Assembly: GCA_020635015.1 (NCBI GenBank)
Contig: JACKAP010000003.1
Span: 310,001 to 374,000 of the forward strand
DNA: 64,000 bases
Direction of reading: 5' to 3'
Source: Calditrichia bacterium
GTDB lineage: Bacteria; Calditrichota; Calditrichia; RBG-13-44-9; J075
Shown: piece after piece, positions 51,359-60,830 of the stretch
Layout of the letters: each line of letters begins with the position of its first letter
How positions within the stretch are numbered: position 1 is the stretch's first letter
Notes under the pieces: model-generated
Database searches by the model: none
Told to the model about the DNA's origin: nothing
Seen by the model: the letters and a program-made list of their open reading frames with translations, nothing else
Made by a program: the position numbers and the translations under genes

Positions 51359-51732
51359 ACAAGCGCGGATTTCTGATGCTTTCGTGAAAGTGATTTCGTA
51401 AATTTATGCCGGTAGTGATGCTGAAGGCACTGAAAGGCCCACTTTCCTGCTCAAGCGGGAAAGTGGCGCCAAATTACGGAGGCTTTATCGAACCGGCTCG
51501 AAACATCATATCATTCCATGTCGCCCGGTGATGCCGGATGACGAGCGAAAGCTGATAATAGACGGTCGATATTTCTGCTCCTTCTACTTATCCTCCATAA
51601 AACGAACAAATGTCATCCCCACCTAAATATCATCCCTGATAAAAGCCGGCTATCGGGCGGATCAACCCTGCATGTGTTCAGGAATTAATTCCTGTCGATC
51701 GATAAGAAACGGCTAATTCGGAGGATTCAAAG
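51359..51732. other. Intergenic region with a hairpin
   Basis: 374 bp without a gene. A hairpin with 9-bp arms CCACTTTCC/GGAAAGTGG (51439-51466) lies 80 bp after the hydrolase stop and may terminate it. GGAGG at 51720-51724 serves the next gene. No other structure was convincing. Confidence 0.4.
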
Positions 51733-53265
51733 ATGAAAGAAACTGATGTTTGCACGATTCGGAGAACTGGCATGGTAAGCATGTTCGTGCTGATATTGCT
51801 ATTTGCAGCCCCGCTTTCCGGCCAATTTTCACTGATCTCGACCACCCCATCCCATGGGACCACCGGTGTCGATACGCTGGCGACATTATCACTGACCTTC
51901 AATGCGCCGGTCGATACCACGGCGCGTTTTGCCTATCCCGGCGAATTTTTCCTGTCGCTCTTTTTTTTCCCTGACTCACTGGTCGGTGAGCCGGACACGA
52001 TCACCCTCAGCAGCGACCTGAAGACGGTGACGATCCAGGGGCTACACCTGGCGCCGGAAACCAACTACCTTTTTGTCATCGTCGATGGGGTCAGCCTGGC
52101 CGGCGACTCTCTGGATCAGCCTTATCCCTTTCTGATTTCCACCGGCCCGGCGCTTCCCAACGGCATGGTATCCGGCGCGGTGAATTATCCCGGAAGTAGC
52201 GCGGAAGGCAGCATGGTATTTTTCTTTGAACGCAATCCGCTGGAACCCGGCGGAGGCGGCACCATCCGTAATGGCGCCGTGGTCGGCGGGTCATCGGGAA
52301 GCTATAGCGCCGATTTCATGCCGGGCGGCACTTACTGGCTGGTGGCCTTACAAAATTTTGCCATCGACGAAACCGGCGAATTTGCGTTTATTCCGGGCAG
52401 TGCCATCGGTTTTTACGATCCCGATGGCGATGCCGCTCCCGACAGCATCATCGTACCTCCGGGCGGGCAGCTCAGCGGCATCAACATCACCCTGGGCAGT
52501 ATGGATGCCGTTTATGCCCGGCACAATTTTCCAGCCATCCTGACGCTGGCCCATGCCTGGGCGGGCGATGCCTATCCGGTGGCGGTCTACGGCGACGTAG
52601 AAGCGGAGGGGAATAGCTATTACTGGGAATACTGGTTCTATTCCCCCCTCTCCGCCCATTTCCGCTCCTGGGTCAGTTTTGGAGAAGTGGTGCTGCAGGC
52701 GCTCAGCGACAGCACCTTATCGACCACCCTGCCGCTGCAGCAAGGATGGGTCGACAGCGATGTGGCCATGGCAGCCGCCGAGGCAGCCGGCGGCAGCGCC
52801 TACCGCAGCAACAACCAGGATGTCAGCAGCGATGCGGCGCTGCTACGCTGGTACTGGGGGCAGCCGGTGAAGACCATCTGGCTGATCACATACTATTCTT
52901 CGACCTCCGCGCCGCTACAACTGATCATTGATGCGCTCAGCGGCACACCGGTCGGTCTGGAAGGCGCAAAGCCGGAAATGCTGCCGAAGGAGGTAGCGCT
53001 TTATCCCAACTATCCCAATCCTTTCAACCCGGCCACCACCATTCGCTTCGCCCTGCCGGAAGCGATGGAAGTGACGGCTGGGATTTATAATATTGCCGGA
53101 CAATTAGTGCGCACACTTTTTACCGGACGGCGGACAGCGGGTGTTCATTCTCTGATGTGGGATGGGACTGATGACAACGGCCAGCCCCTCGCCAGCGGCA
53201 TCTACCTCTGCCGCCTGCAGGCCGGGACGCATAGTGCGGTTCGAAAGATGGTGCTGGTGCGCTGA
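51733..53265 (+). CDS. Secreted Ig-like protein with FlgD-like sorting domain
   Basis: 510 residues. A hydrophobic signal (MVSMFVLILLFAAPLSG) follows a short basic N-terminus. GGAGG precedes ATG 51733. Residues ~32-135 look like an SbsA/Big_5-type Ig-like domain (STTPSHGTTGVDTLATLSLT, TIQGLHLAPETNYLFVI). The middle (~140-420) is unrecognised, with a carboxypeptidase-like beta segment (GMVSGAVNYPGSSAEGSM). The C-terminal ~90 residues are the FlgD-like sorting domain (YPNYPNPFNPATTIRFALP, YNIAGQLVRTL, ending KMVLVR). Probably a surface-exposed structural or binding protein. It may form a unit with the preceding serine hydrolase, which carries the same tail. Confidence 0.75.
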   Translation: MKETDVCTIRRTGMVSMFVLILLFAAPLSGQFSLISTTPSHGTTGVDTLATLSLTFNAPVDTTARFAYPGEFFLSLFFFPDSLVGEPDTITLSSDLKTVTIQGLHLAPETNYLFVIVDGVSLAGDSLDQPYPFLISTGPALPNGMVSGAVNYPGSSAEGSMVFFFERNPLEPGGGGTIRNGAVVGGSSGSYSADFMPGGTYWLVALQNFAIDETGEFAFIPGSAIGFYDPDGDAAPDSIIVPPGGQLSGINITLGSMDAVYARHNFPAILTLAHAWAGDAYPVAVYGDVEAEGNSYYWEYWFYSPLSAHFRSWVSFGEVVLQALSDSTLSTTLPLQQGWVDSDVAMAAAEAAGGSAYRSNNQDVSSDAALLRWYWGQPVKTIWLITYYSSTSAPLQLIIDALSGTPVGLEGAKPEMLPKEVALYPNYPNPFNPATTIRFALPEAMEVTAGIYNIAGQLVRTLFTGRRTAGVHSLMWDGTDDNGQPLASGIYLCRLQAGTHSAVRKMVLVR

Positions 53266-53343
53266 AACCGGGAGACATGTCCACACTGCATGCGCCCAGA
53301 ACATTGCCGGGGATTAGTTGAACATCGAGTGTTATCTACCGCC

Positions 53344-53418
53344 CCCGAGACACCGAGATTACTGAGATGTTATAAATTAAACAAAAATCAACCTCTCTGT
53401 ACTCTGTGTCTCGGTGGC
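53344..53418. repeat. Inverted-repeat element of the 'CACAGAGACAC' family, diverged copy
   Basis: Ends CCGAGACACCGAGATTACTG and the facing CTCTGTGTCTCGG are near complements, and the centre (GAGATGTTATAAATTA) matches the copy at 56157-56233. Noncoding, between a surface protein gene and the sugar kinase gene. Confidence 0.65.
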
Positions 53419-53456
53419 AATTATGTTTATTATTCGGCAGATTAATATTCATTGGA

Positions 53457-54539
53457 TCACCGTTGCACCCGCGCCGACCCTCCTTTGGCAAACGCCAGCA
53501 CTTCCGGCAATCTGGCCATGGTGACGTCGCCGGGGAAGGTGGTCAGTAACGCCCCATGGGCCCATCCCAGGCGGAGCGCTTCTTCCGGGGCCTTGCCGGA
53601 GATCAGCCCGTAAATCAGGCCGGTGGCAAAGCCGTCCCCTCCACCGATGCGGTCCAGCACGTCGAGTTGATGAACCGGGCTGATAAATTGCTCGCCATCA
53701 TACCACAGCACCGCCCCCCATTGGTGGCGGTTGCTTGACTCGACATCCCGCAGGGTGGTCGCGACCATCTTAATATTGGGAAATTGGGCGAGCACCCGTT
53801 CGATCATCTGGAAGAATGACCCATGGTCGAGTTTTGACTTCGCCGCCACTTCCGGCCCGGGGATGCCCAACGCGGTCTGGAGATCCTCCTCATTGCCGAT
53901 CAGCACATCCACATGCGCCACGATGCGGCGCAGCACTTCCCGGGCTTTATCCAATCCTCCGATCGGCGCCCACAGTTTGGCGCGATAGTTTAAGTCGAAG
54001 GAGGTAACCGCGCCGGTGCGCTGCGCGTTCTGCATGCCTTCGATGATCAATTCCGAGGTAGTGGCGGACAGGGCGGCAAATATCCCTCCGGAATGAAACC
54101 AGCGCGCCCCCCGGCCGAAGATCGTCTTCCAGTCAATATCCCCCGGCTTCAACAAGGCCGCCGCTTCGTTGGAGCGGTTGTAAAAGACCACCGGCGGGCG
54201 CACCCCGTACCCCCGGTCGCTGTAAACCGTAGCGATGTTGGGCCCGCGCACCCCGTCATGTTCAAACCACTTATAATAGGGTTTGACGCCCATTTCCCGA
54301 ACCCGGTTCTGCACCAGCTCACCGATCCCGTAGTTGACCATCGCGGTGGCAATGCCGGTTTGCAGTTCGAAGCAATCCGACAACCCCGAGGCAACATTAT
54401 ATTCGCCGCCGGAGACATGGATATCGACCGCCCGTGCCCGGCGGAAGGGAACCACCCCGGGGTCCAGCCGGTGCACCAGTGCGCCGAGCGCCAGAAAGTC
54501 CAATTCACAAGTATCTTTTCGAATATTTAGCTTTGCCAT
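53457..54539 (-). CDS. PfkB-family kinase, likely 2-keto-3-deoxygluconate kinase paralog
   Basis: 360 residues from ATG 54539 with AAGGAG upstream; the in-frame extension to 54644 runs into a repeat. It is a ribokinase/PfkB enzyme: N-terminal substrate site VSGGEYNVASGLSD, Asp-base motif IGGGDGFATGLIYG and a C-terminal nucleotide region (TTFPGDVTMARLPE). It resembles the kdgK at 60831-61865 (same PGD and GRV/ARV ending), so both probably phosphorylate KDG or a related keto-deoxy acid. It is the last gene of the uronate region, after gnd, which suggests a gluconate- or KDG-type substrate. Exact specificity is uncertain. Confidence 0.75.
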   Translation of the reverse strand: MAKLNIRKDTCELDFLALGALVHRLDPGVVPFRRARAVDIHVSGGEYNVASGLSDCFELQTGIATAMVNYGIGELVQNRVREMGVKPYYKWFEHDGVRGPNIATVYSDRGYGVRPPVVFYNRSNEAAALLKPGDIDWKTIFGRGARWFHSGGIFAALSATTSELIIEGMQNAQRTGAVTSFDLNYRAKLWAPIGGLDKAREVLRRIVAHVDVLIGNEEDLQTALGIPGPEVAAKSKLDHGSFFQMIERVLAQFPNIKMVATTLRDVESSNRHQWGAVLWYDGEQFISPVHQLDVLDRIGGGDGFATGLIYGLISGKAPEEALRLGWAHGALLTTFPGDVTMARLPEVLAFAKGGSARVQR

Positions 54540-54609
54540 GTTTCGCTCCTTTACTGCATGGTTTATTACATCTTTTAATGTGTAAAATTGATTTTTGGTC
54601 AATGGCAAA

Positions 54610-54658
54610 GAACCATTGGCCAAGAACCAATGACCAAAAACCAACGACCAATACCCAA
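54610..54658. repeat. Heptanucleotide array (xxACCAA type)
   Basis: Seven consecutive 7-bp units (GAACCAT, TGGCCAA, GAACCAA, TGACCAA, AAACCAA, CGACCAA, TACCCAA). With the preceding TTTTTGGTCAATGG it forms an inverted repeat. It lies in the leader between gnd and the kinase gene. Confidence 0.7.
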
Positions 54659-54696
54659 TGCGGTTTAAAACTGCAAAAACTTAAAATACCGTCTAT

Positions 54697-56106
54697 TTAC
54701 CACTCGGTATGAAAAAATTCACCCCGTGGTTTGTCGAGCCGTTCATAGGTGTGCGCGCCGAAATAATCGCGCTGCGCCTGCAGCAGATTCGCCGGCAGCC
54801 GCTCCCGGCGGTAGCTGTCATAATAAGCCAGCGCGCTGCCGAAGGCCGGTACCGGTATCCCATGCTCCACCGCCACGGCAATCACCCGGCGCCAGGATTG
54901 CTGCCCTTTTTCGACCGCCGTCTTGAAATAATCATCCAGCAGCAGGTTCTGCAATTCGGGTTTTTTATCGTAGGCCGCTTTGATTTTACCAAGGAATTGC
55001 GCCCGGATGATGCATCCTCCCCGCCACAGCAGGGAAACAGTACCTGGATTGATATCCCAACCATACGCATCGCTCGCGGCGCTGATCAACTGAAACCCCT
55101 GGGCGTAGGAACAGATCTTTGATAGGAAGAGCGCCTGGCGGATCATTTCGATAAATTCCTTTTTATTGCCGCTGAACGTTACCGAGGGGCCGGATAGTAT
55201 CCTGGCTGCCGCTACCCGTTCCGCCTTGACCGCACTCACGATCCGGGCAAACACCGCTTCTGCGATGGTCGGGGCCGGGATGCCCAGGTCCAGAGAAACC
55301 TGGCTGGTCCATTTCCCGGTGCCCTTCTGTCCGGCGGTATCTAAAATGACATCAATCATCGGCTTGCCGGTATCCGGGTCGGTATTGGCCATGATGTCGG
55401 CGGTGATCTCAATCAGGTAGCTGTTCAATTCGCCCCGATTCCATTCCGTGAAGATGGCGTGCATCTCGGCCGGGGTTCGTTCCAGCAATTGCGACATCAG
55501 GAAGTAGGCTTCGCAGATCATCTGCATATCGGCATACTCGATGCCGTTGTGCACCATCTTGACGAAATGACCGGCACCGTTCTTGCCGATCCAGTCGCAG
55601 CAGGGGATGTTGTCATCGACTTTGGCCGCAATTGCCTGTAGCATCGGCTTCACCAGCGGCCAGGCCTCCGGATTGCCTCCGGGCATGATCGACGGCCCGT
55701 GAAGCGCCCCCTCTTCCCCACCGCTCACCCCGGCGCCGATATACAGGATGCCGCTCGCTTTCAAATTGTCGATTCGGCGATGGGTATCTTCGAAATAGGA
55801 ATTGCCGCCATCCATCAGCACATCGCCGGGGGTCAACAACGGCTGCAAATTGGCAATCACCGCATCCACGGCTTTGCCGGCGGGAACCATCATCAATATT
55901 TTCCGGGGGCTGCCCAGCGCAGCAGCAAAATCCTGCGAAGTTTCGAAAACCGCCATTTCCTTGCCCGCAAAGTGCTGCGCTGCAGATTCACATTTCCGGG
56001 CATCAATATCAAATCCGGCCACGGAAAAGCCGTGATTGGCCAGATTCAAGGCCAGGTTCCGGCCCATGACGCCCAGCCCGACAACACCGATATCATATTT
56101 GGTCAC
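54697..56106 (-). CDS. gnd: 6-phosphogluconate dehydrogenase, decarboxylating
   Basis: 469 residues, full length for the family, with GTG start 56106 behind GAAGGAG. The NADP Rossmann motif GVVGLGVMGRNLALNLANHG is at the N-terminus. Then come GGNSYFEDTHRR, substrate/catalytic GAGVSGGEEGALHGPSIMPG, the lysine motif GHFVKMVHNGIEYADMQ and the C-terminal-domain KGTGKWT. The enzyme oxidises 6-phosphogluconate to ribulose-5-phosphate and CO2 in the cytosol. It stands between a LarA-family gene and a KDG-kinase-like gene, suggesting that gluconate-type sugar acids enter here. Confidence 0.93.
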   Translation of the reverse strand: MTKYDIGVVGLGVMGRNLALNLANHGFSVAGFDIDARKCESAAQHFAGKEMAVFETSQDFAAALGSPRKILMMVPAGKAVDAVIANLQPLLTPGDVLMDGGNSYFEDTHRRIDNLKASGILYIGAGVSGGEEGALHGPSIMPGGNPEAWPLVKPMLQAIAAKVDDNIPCCDWIGKNGAGHFVKMVHNGIEYADMQMICEAYFLMSQLLERTPAEMHAIFTEWNRGELNSYLIEITADIMANTDPDTGKPMIDVILDTAGQKGTGKWTSQVSLDLGIPAPTIAEAVFARIVSAVKAERVAAARILSGPSVTFSGNKKEFIEMIRQALFLSKICSYAQGFQLISAASDAYGWDINPGTVSLLWRGGCIIRAQFLGKIKAAYDKKPELQNLLLDDYFKTAVEKGQQSWRRVIAVAVEHGIPVPAFGSALAYYDSYRRERLPANLLQAQRDYFGAHTYERLDKPRGEFFHTEW

Positions 56107-56156
56107 AACCCGTTCTCCTTCGCTATTATTGACGTTTTATCAAATTGTCAACTTCT

Positions 56157-56233
56157 GCCACAGAGACACAGAGATCACTGAGATGTTATAAATTACATAA
56201 CATCAGTCTCTGTGTGCTCTGTGTCTCTGTGGC
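56157..56233. repeat. Inverted-repeat element of the 'CACAGAGACAC' family
   Basis: Perfect 17-bp arms GCCACAGAGACACAGAG and CTCTGTGTCTCTGTGGC bound 77 bp with a central near-palindrome (GATGTTATAAATTACATAACATC). A diverged copy is at 53344-53418. It lies between larA-like and gnd genes. Confidence 0.8.
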
Positions 56234-56283
56234 AATTCTGTTTGATATTCGACAATTTATTCTTTAACCGATCCTATATCATA

Positions 56284-57558
56284 TTAATCACTTAATTTTC
56301 CCTTATAAGCCCACAATCCCAACGCCGGGTTGGAAATATAAAAAATATGTTCGCCGTTCGGTAACGTGTTTAATCCATCGTGCAATGCTTGCGGCGAGTA
56401 CTTCTGCAGCATTTCGTTCAGATCGGCATAATTAAAATTTACGCTTTCGATCTCCTTTCTGGAAAGCGATCCCGGGCAATAGGTTATTGTAAAGCGGTTT
56501 TCAGACGAGCCATGGATCAGATGTGCCGCCGCGCTGAGATTGTCGCGCAGATCCTCGTTTCTGTCAACCGCTTCCAAAATTTCCGGGGTGGTCAGATAGC
56601 CGTATTTGCGGATCAACTGATCGATCCGGGCGTCTTCGCCAAACTCCTTCAGGCCCGGCGCCAGCACCACCAACTCGCCTCCGTCGGCAATGGCCATGCG
56701 GGTGCGGTAGATACTTTTGTTGCCCAGCCAGGTGCTTTTATATTCCCGGGGATCGAGATAGACCACCACCTTGTCCAGCGGCTCGGAGAGTACCTCAAAG
56801 TTTACAGCAAGCGAGAGTTCGCATGCTTTCAGGAAACATGCTTCATCATCACCGATAAACAGGCCGCGCACCGCCAGCGTGCCGTCATCTTTCCGCCCAA
56901 CCACGGTAAGCACGTAAACGATCGGCAGGGCGCTTGCAAAGTGTTCGGAAGCGTAATTCAGCACCCGCCGTACCGGGGTGTCGGCCCGCCCCATGATCTG
57001 CTCCATACCATACACCGCGCCCAGGTAATGACTGCGGTTGATACCTTCCCGGCCGCCGGTGCCGATAAAGATATTCTTGTTGTAATTGGCCATCCCGATC
57101 ACCTCGTGGGGAACCACCTGACCGATGGAGAGGATCAGATCAAAACCCCCATCGACCAACAGCTTATTCACCTGGGCCGGCCAGGGATAGCTTACCTTCC
57201 CTTCGGAAACTTCCTGCAGGAAAGCGGCGGGCACCTCCCCCAGGGTCACCAGATCATCTTTCCAACGGTGGACCCGGAACAGCGTTTCCGGCACCCCGCT
57301 GAACATTTCATCAATCTGCGCCGCGGTCATCGGAGAGTGCGTACCCAGGGCGGGCAGGATATCCGTTAATTGCTTCCCGTAATATTCATACGCCATTCGG
57401 GTCAACAACCCGGCAAAGGAGTGATAACGGGTGAAATCCGGAGGCACTGCCAGCACTTTGCCGGCGGCGGCGATCTTGTCGAACGCCGCGAAAAGGCCGG
57501 TCATTAAATCCGGCACCTGCAGTTCATCCGTTGTCGAGCCGCGGCTGTAGTATAGCAT
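56284..57558 (-). CDS. LarA-family nickel-pincer hydroxyacid racemase/epimerase
   Basis: 424 residues with the DUF2088/LarA pattern: VPPDFTRYHSFAG, then ILPALGTHSPMTAAQ (cofactor-site histidine), VVPHEVIGMANYNKNIFIG (His and Lys positions) and GINRSHYLGA (second histidine). LarA uses a nickel-pincer nucleotide to racemise lactate, but the superfamily includes malate and other hydroxyacid racemases and a D-gluconate 2-epimerase. Its place between a TRAP sugar-acid transporter and gnd points to an aldonate or uronate 2-epimerase more than lactate racemase; that is inference. The larB/C/E cofactor genes are not in the window. Confidence 0.8.
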   Translation of the reverse strand: MLYYSRGSTTDELQVPDLMTGLFAAFDKIAAAGKVLAVPPDFTRYHSFAGLLTRMAYEYYGKQLTDILPALGTHSPMTAAQIDEMFSGVPETLFRVHRWKDDLVTLGEVPAAFLQEVSEGKVSYPWPAQVNKLLVDGGFDLILSIGQVVPHEVIGMANYNKNIFIGTGGREGINRSHYLGAVYGMEQIMGRADTPVRRVLNYASEHFASALPIVYVLTVVGRKDDGTLAVRGLFIGDDEACFLKACELSLAVNFEVLSEPLDKVVVYLDPREYKSTWLGNKSIYRTRMAIADGGELVVLAPGLKEFGEDARIDQLIRKYGYLTTPEILEAVDRNEDLRDNLSAAAHLIHGSSENRFTITYCPGSLSRKEIESVNFNYADLNEMLQKYSPQALHDGLNTLPNGEHIFYISNPALGLWAYKGKLSD

Positions 57559-57608
57559 GCAATGTATCCTGTCCTATTTATTTTGAGTTCAGAATTTAAA
57601 GATCGTAC

Positions 57609-57681
57609 TTGGTTCTTGGTTATTAGTTCTTGGCAATTGGATAACACCCCAACAACCAATAACCAACAACCAACAACCAGC
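57609..57681. repeat. Inverted heptanucleotide arrays (TTGGTTx / AACCAAx)
   Basis: Five 7-bp units of TTGGTTC type (57609-57643) face five units of AACCAAC type (57647-57681), so the whole can fold into a hairpin. It lies between dctM and the larA-like gene. Confidence 0.7.
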
Positions 57682-57722
57682 ATCATTCCATTTCCAGTAA
57701 AATCAGTGCGCTCAGCGCATCA

Positions 57723-59018
57723 TCAATACCCAAAAAACCGCGGCAGCGCCAGGCTGAGCCAGGGAATATAGGTTACCAGGAACAGGGCGATGACCATTGC
57801 GATAAACAATGGCAATAGCGGGCGCACCAGCTTGGTGATCGACACCTCCCCGATGCCGCTGCCGACAAAGAGCACGCTCCCCACCGGCGGGGTGCACAGG
57901 CCGATGCAGAGGTTCAGCACCATCATGATGCCAAAATGGATTGGGTCCATTCCCAACTGCATCGCTACTGGAAGGAAGATCGGCGTGAAGATCAGGACTG
58001 CCGGGGTCATGTCCATGAAAGTGCCCACTACCAGGAGGATCAAATTGATCACCAGGAGGATGACGATTTTGCTGTCGGTCATGCCGACCAGCGTAGCGCT
58101 GATCGTCTGGGGAATGTTCTCGTAAGAAAGGATCCAGGACATCGCCTTGGAGGTGCCGATCAGCAGCATCACGATGGCGGTGGTTTCCACGGTTTTGAGC
58201 AGGATCCCGGGCAGATCTTTCAGTTTGACTTCCCGGTAGACCACCACCGCCAGCAGCAGCGAATACAACACCGCCACCGCGCTGGCCTCGGTGGCCGTAA
58301 AATAGCCGGCGATGATACCGCCGATGACAATCACGATCAACAGCAGGCTGGGAATGGCATGGAGAAATTTTTTGAAGCTCTCGACAAATGAGGTGCGCCC
58401 TCCGACCGGATAGCCTTTGCGAACGGCGATCACCGCGGACACGGCAATCAAGCCCAGGCCCATCAGAATCCCGGGAAGATAGCCGGCGATAAACAAGGCG
58501 GCAATCGACACGCCTCCGCTGGCCAGAGAGTAAACAATCAGGATATTGCTGGGCGGAATGAGCAATCCGGTGGTGGAGGCGGTGACGGTGACGGCGGTAT
58601 TAAAGCTTTTGTCGTACCCTTCCTTGTTCATCACCGGGATCATAAAACCGCCGATCGCGGACGTGGCTGCTACCGCCGAGCCGGAAATGGCGCCGAACAG
58701 CATGCAGGCCAGAATGTTCACATAGGCCAGCCCCCCCGGAAACATGCCAACGATCACCTTGGCAAAATCGATCAGCCGCCGGGCGATTCCCCCGCTGCCC
58801 ATCAGCACCCCAGACAGGATGAAAAACGGGATGGCCAGCAGTGCAAAGCTGTTGATGCCGGTGGCCATCTGCTGGGCGACGGTGGTAATGGCCGGACCGG
58901 GAGGAATGGTAAAGAGCATGGTCAAGACTGTCGATATCCCGATACTGATCGCGATCGGGACATTCAGGAGCAAGAGCACCACAAAACTGACCACCAACAC
59001 CAGAACGGATAATTCCAC
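57723..59018 (-). CDS. dctM: TRAP transporter large permease (DctM)
   Basis: 431 residues, GTG start 59018, GAGGGAA upstream. Very hydrophobic throughout with about 12 membrane segments and family landmarks: LLLLNVPIAISIGI at the start, IPFFILSGVLMGSGGIARRL, GAISGSAVAATSAIGGFMIP and NLCIGLCTPPVGSVLFVGSG. The large subunit forms the translocation path of the Na+-driven sugar-acid importer with DctQ and DctP, whose genes precede it on the same strand (24 bp to dctQ). Confidence 0.93.
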   Translation of the reverse strand: MELSVLVLVVSFVVLLLLNVPIAISIGISTVLTMLFTIPPGPAITTVAQQMATGINSFALLAIPFFILSGVLMGSGGIARRLIDFAKVIVGMFPGGLAYVNILACMLFGAISGSAVAATSAIGGFMIPVMNKEGYDKSFNTAVTVTASTTGLLIPPSNILIVYSLASGGVSIAALFIAGYLPGILMGLGLIAVSAVIAVRKGYPVGGRTSFVESFKKFLHAIPSLLLIVIVIGGIIAGYFTATEASAVAVLYSLLLAVVVYREVKLKDLPGILLKTVETTAIVMLLIGTSKAMSWILSYENIPQTISATLVGMTDSKIVILLVINLILLVVGTFMDMTPAVLIFTPIFLPVAMQLGMDPIHFGIMMVLNLCIGLCTPPVGSVLFVGSGIGEVSITKLVRPLLPLFIAMVIALFLVTYIPWLSLALPRFFGY

Positions 59019-59042
59019 TTAAATTCCCTCACTTTTAGTCTA

Positions 59043-59555
59043 CTAGTCTACACCGCGAATTTTATGTTCTCCGGATTCGATATCGACACCGCCAAGTATG
59101 CCACGGATAAAATAGATTGAATAATACATCAACAAAATCCCGCTCAGCGGCAACACCAGGTAAATGTAGCCCATCGAGATGCCCAGGGCCGGAGAGATTT
59201 GGTTCAGAGTAAAGGTCAGGCTTACCAGGCGATATCCGCCAATCAGCGGAATGAAAAGGGAAAACAGAAAGACAATGCCATGGATCACCATCTCCACGAT
59301 GCGCCGGTTTACCCCGCTTAATTTGCCGGTCAGGATATCGATGCCGAGGTGCGCCCGGGTGTAATAGGCATAGCTCGCCCCCAGCAAACCGATCCAGATC
59401 AGCAGGAAGCCGGCCAACTCTTCGGTAAAGGAGCTGGGGTCTTTCAAAACAAACCGGGTAAACACCTGCCAGCTCACATCCAGCACCATTACCGCCATGA
59501 GGATGATGAGAAAAATACTTAATGCTTTCGTCAGGCCTGTCGTAAAATGGTTCAT
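59043..59555 (-). CDS. dctQ: TRAP transporter small permease (DctQ)
   Basis: 170 residues with four hydrophobic helices, including ALSIFLIILMAVMVLDVSWQ and IVFLFSLFIPLIGGYRLVSL, and the DctQ signature WQVFTRFVLKDPSSFTEELA near residue 30. AGGTG precedes ATG. It pairs with DctM in the inner membrane. Between it and the upstream dctP lies a strong hairpin (59616-59641). Confidence 0.88.
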   Translation of the reverse strand: MNHFTTGLTKALSIFLIILMAVMVLDVSWQVFTRFVLKDPSSFTEELAGFLLIWIGLLGASYAYYTRAHLGIDILTGKLSGVNRRIVEMVIHGIVFLFSLFIPLIGGYRLVSLTFTLNQISPALGISMGYIYLVLPLSGILLMYYSIYFIRGILGGVDIESGEHKIRGVD

Positions 59556-59580
59556 TGATGCACCTTATTTGTTGATGGGG

Positions 59581-59604
59581 AAATGGGTGGATGGGTGGAT
59601 GGGG
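59581..59604. repeat. 8-bp tandem repeat (ATGGGTGG)
   Basis: Three close copies ATGGGTGG/ATGGGTGG/ATGGGGAG in the dctP-dctQ gap. Similar GTGGATGG sequence occurs at 4191-4219. Confidence 0.55.
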
Positions 59605-59615
59605 AGAAACGGACG

Positions 59616-59641
59616 TAGGGTAGGGTCACGACCCTACCCTA
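59616..59641 (-). terminator. Hairpin between dctP and dctQ
   Basis: Perfect 11-bp arms TAGGGTAGGGT/ACCCTACCCTA with a 4-base loop (CACG), 20 bp after the dctP stop. Likely attenuates or stabilises the message so the binding protein is made in excess over the permeases. Confidence 0.65.
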
Positions 59642-59661
59642 TATGCCCACTCATTAACCCC

Positions 59662-60651
59662 TTACCGCATCTCCTGAATCTCCTGAATCAGATCATACAC
59701 CGCACTGCCCTTATAGGAATCATGCATACCCTTGACCGCATCGCGAAATGGGGTTTTATCCGGATAAATGATCTCCACCCCGGCCTTTTGCACAGCCTGC
59801 AGGGCTTCATCGGAGGCTTCTTTCCACAGTCTTTTTTGATATTCCACCGACGCGTCTATCGCCGTCTGCAGCCAGCGCTGTTCCTGCGGAGTCAGCCGGT
59901 TCCAGACCACCGTGCTCATCAGCAGGATATCCGGCACCGAGGTGTGCTCATCCAGACTATAGTATTTGCAAACTTCGTAATGGCGAGAAAGGTAAAAGCT
60001 GGGGGGATTATTTTCCGCGCCGTCCACCACTCCCTGCTGCAAGGCAGTATACAACTCGCCCCAGGGAATCGGGGTAGCGGAACCGCCGAGTGACTGCACC
60101 ATTTTCACCGAGGTGATGCTTTTCATCACCCGGATCTTTAATCCCGCCAGATCAGCCGGGGTTCGGACCGGCCGGTCTTTGGTGTAAAAACTGCGGCTGC
60201 CGGCATCATAATAACACATGCCGCGCAAATAGTAGGGCTCACCGGCCAGCAGCAGACGCTTCCCGATATCACTTTGCAGTACTTTCCAACGATGGGCATC
60301 ATCCCGGAAAACATAGGGAATGCCGAAGATCTTCATCTCCGGCACGAAAGCCTCCAGAGGGGCGGTGGATACTTTGGTCATCGCCAGGCTGCCGATCTGC
60401 AGCAATTCGATCAAGTCACGCTCGCCGCCCAACTGCCCGCCGGGATAAATATCCACCCGCATTTTTCCTTGCGACTGCTCCGCGACATTTTCCGCCATGA
60501 ACACCATCGCCTTGTGAACCGGGTGGTTGATATCCAGCACGTGGGCAAGTTTGATCACGGTAACAGACTGATCCGAAGCGCAGCCGTTTAACCAACAGGC
60601 GGCTGTGACGAGAATGACGGCTGGCCGGATGAATCTCAACTTGTTTCGCAT
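59662..60651 (-). CDS. dctP: TRAP transporter solute-binding lipoprotein (DctP)
   Basis: 329 residues with a lipoprotein signal (AVILVTAACWLNGC, Cys24). CAGGAG precedes ATG. Family landmarks: IKLAHVLDINHPVHKAMVFM, IYPGGQLGGERDLIELLQIG, the conserved ligand arginine region LAGLKIRVMKS and WGELYTALQQGVVDGAENNP. DctP proteins bind carboxylates with an arginine. The surrounding uxaE-eda-kdgK genes suggest a hexuronate or aldonate ligand. It is tethered at the outer face of the inner membrane. Confidence 0.92.
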   Translation of the reverse strand: MRNKLRFIRPAVILVTAACWLNGCASDQSVTVIKLAHVLDINHPVHKAMVFMAENVAEQSQGKMRVDIYPGGQLGGERDLIELLQIGSLAMTKVSTAPLEAFVPEMKIFGIPYVFRDDAHRWKVLQSDIGKRLLLAGEPYYLRGMCYYDAGSRSFYTKDRPVRTPADLAGLKIRVMKSITSVKMVQSLGGSATPIPWGELYTALQQGVVDGAENNPPSFYLSRHYEVCKYYSLDEHTSVPDILLMSTVVWNRLTPQEQRWLQTAIDASVEYQKRLWKEASDEALQAVQKAGVEIIYPDKTPFRDAVKGMHDSYKGSAVYDLIQEIQEMR

Positions 60652-60830
60652 TTTGCTCCTGTTTTATGGCTCAACATCATGTGTTTTAAATTTCTTGCCG
60701 TTATAGATTTCTCACAAACCACGTTCGAAATGCCAAGGGTTGTGTCATTCCAAAGGCGTCGTCAGCCGAGGAATCTGTAACTTCAAATACACGGCTCATA
60801 ACAGCACTTTACGGACCTCGGTACACCAAT

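Noticed and set aside
51411..51500. Possible riboswitch before the Ig-like protein gene
   Set aside because: One hairpin and purine-rich loops were seen, but no conserved core of a known class could be matched, and the downstream gene is not metabolic.
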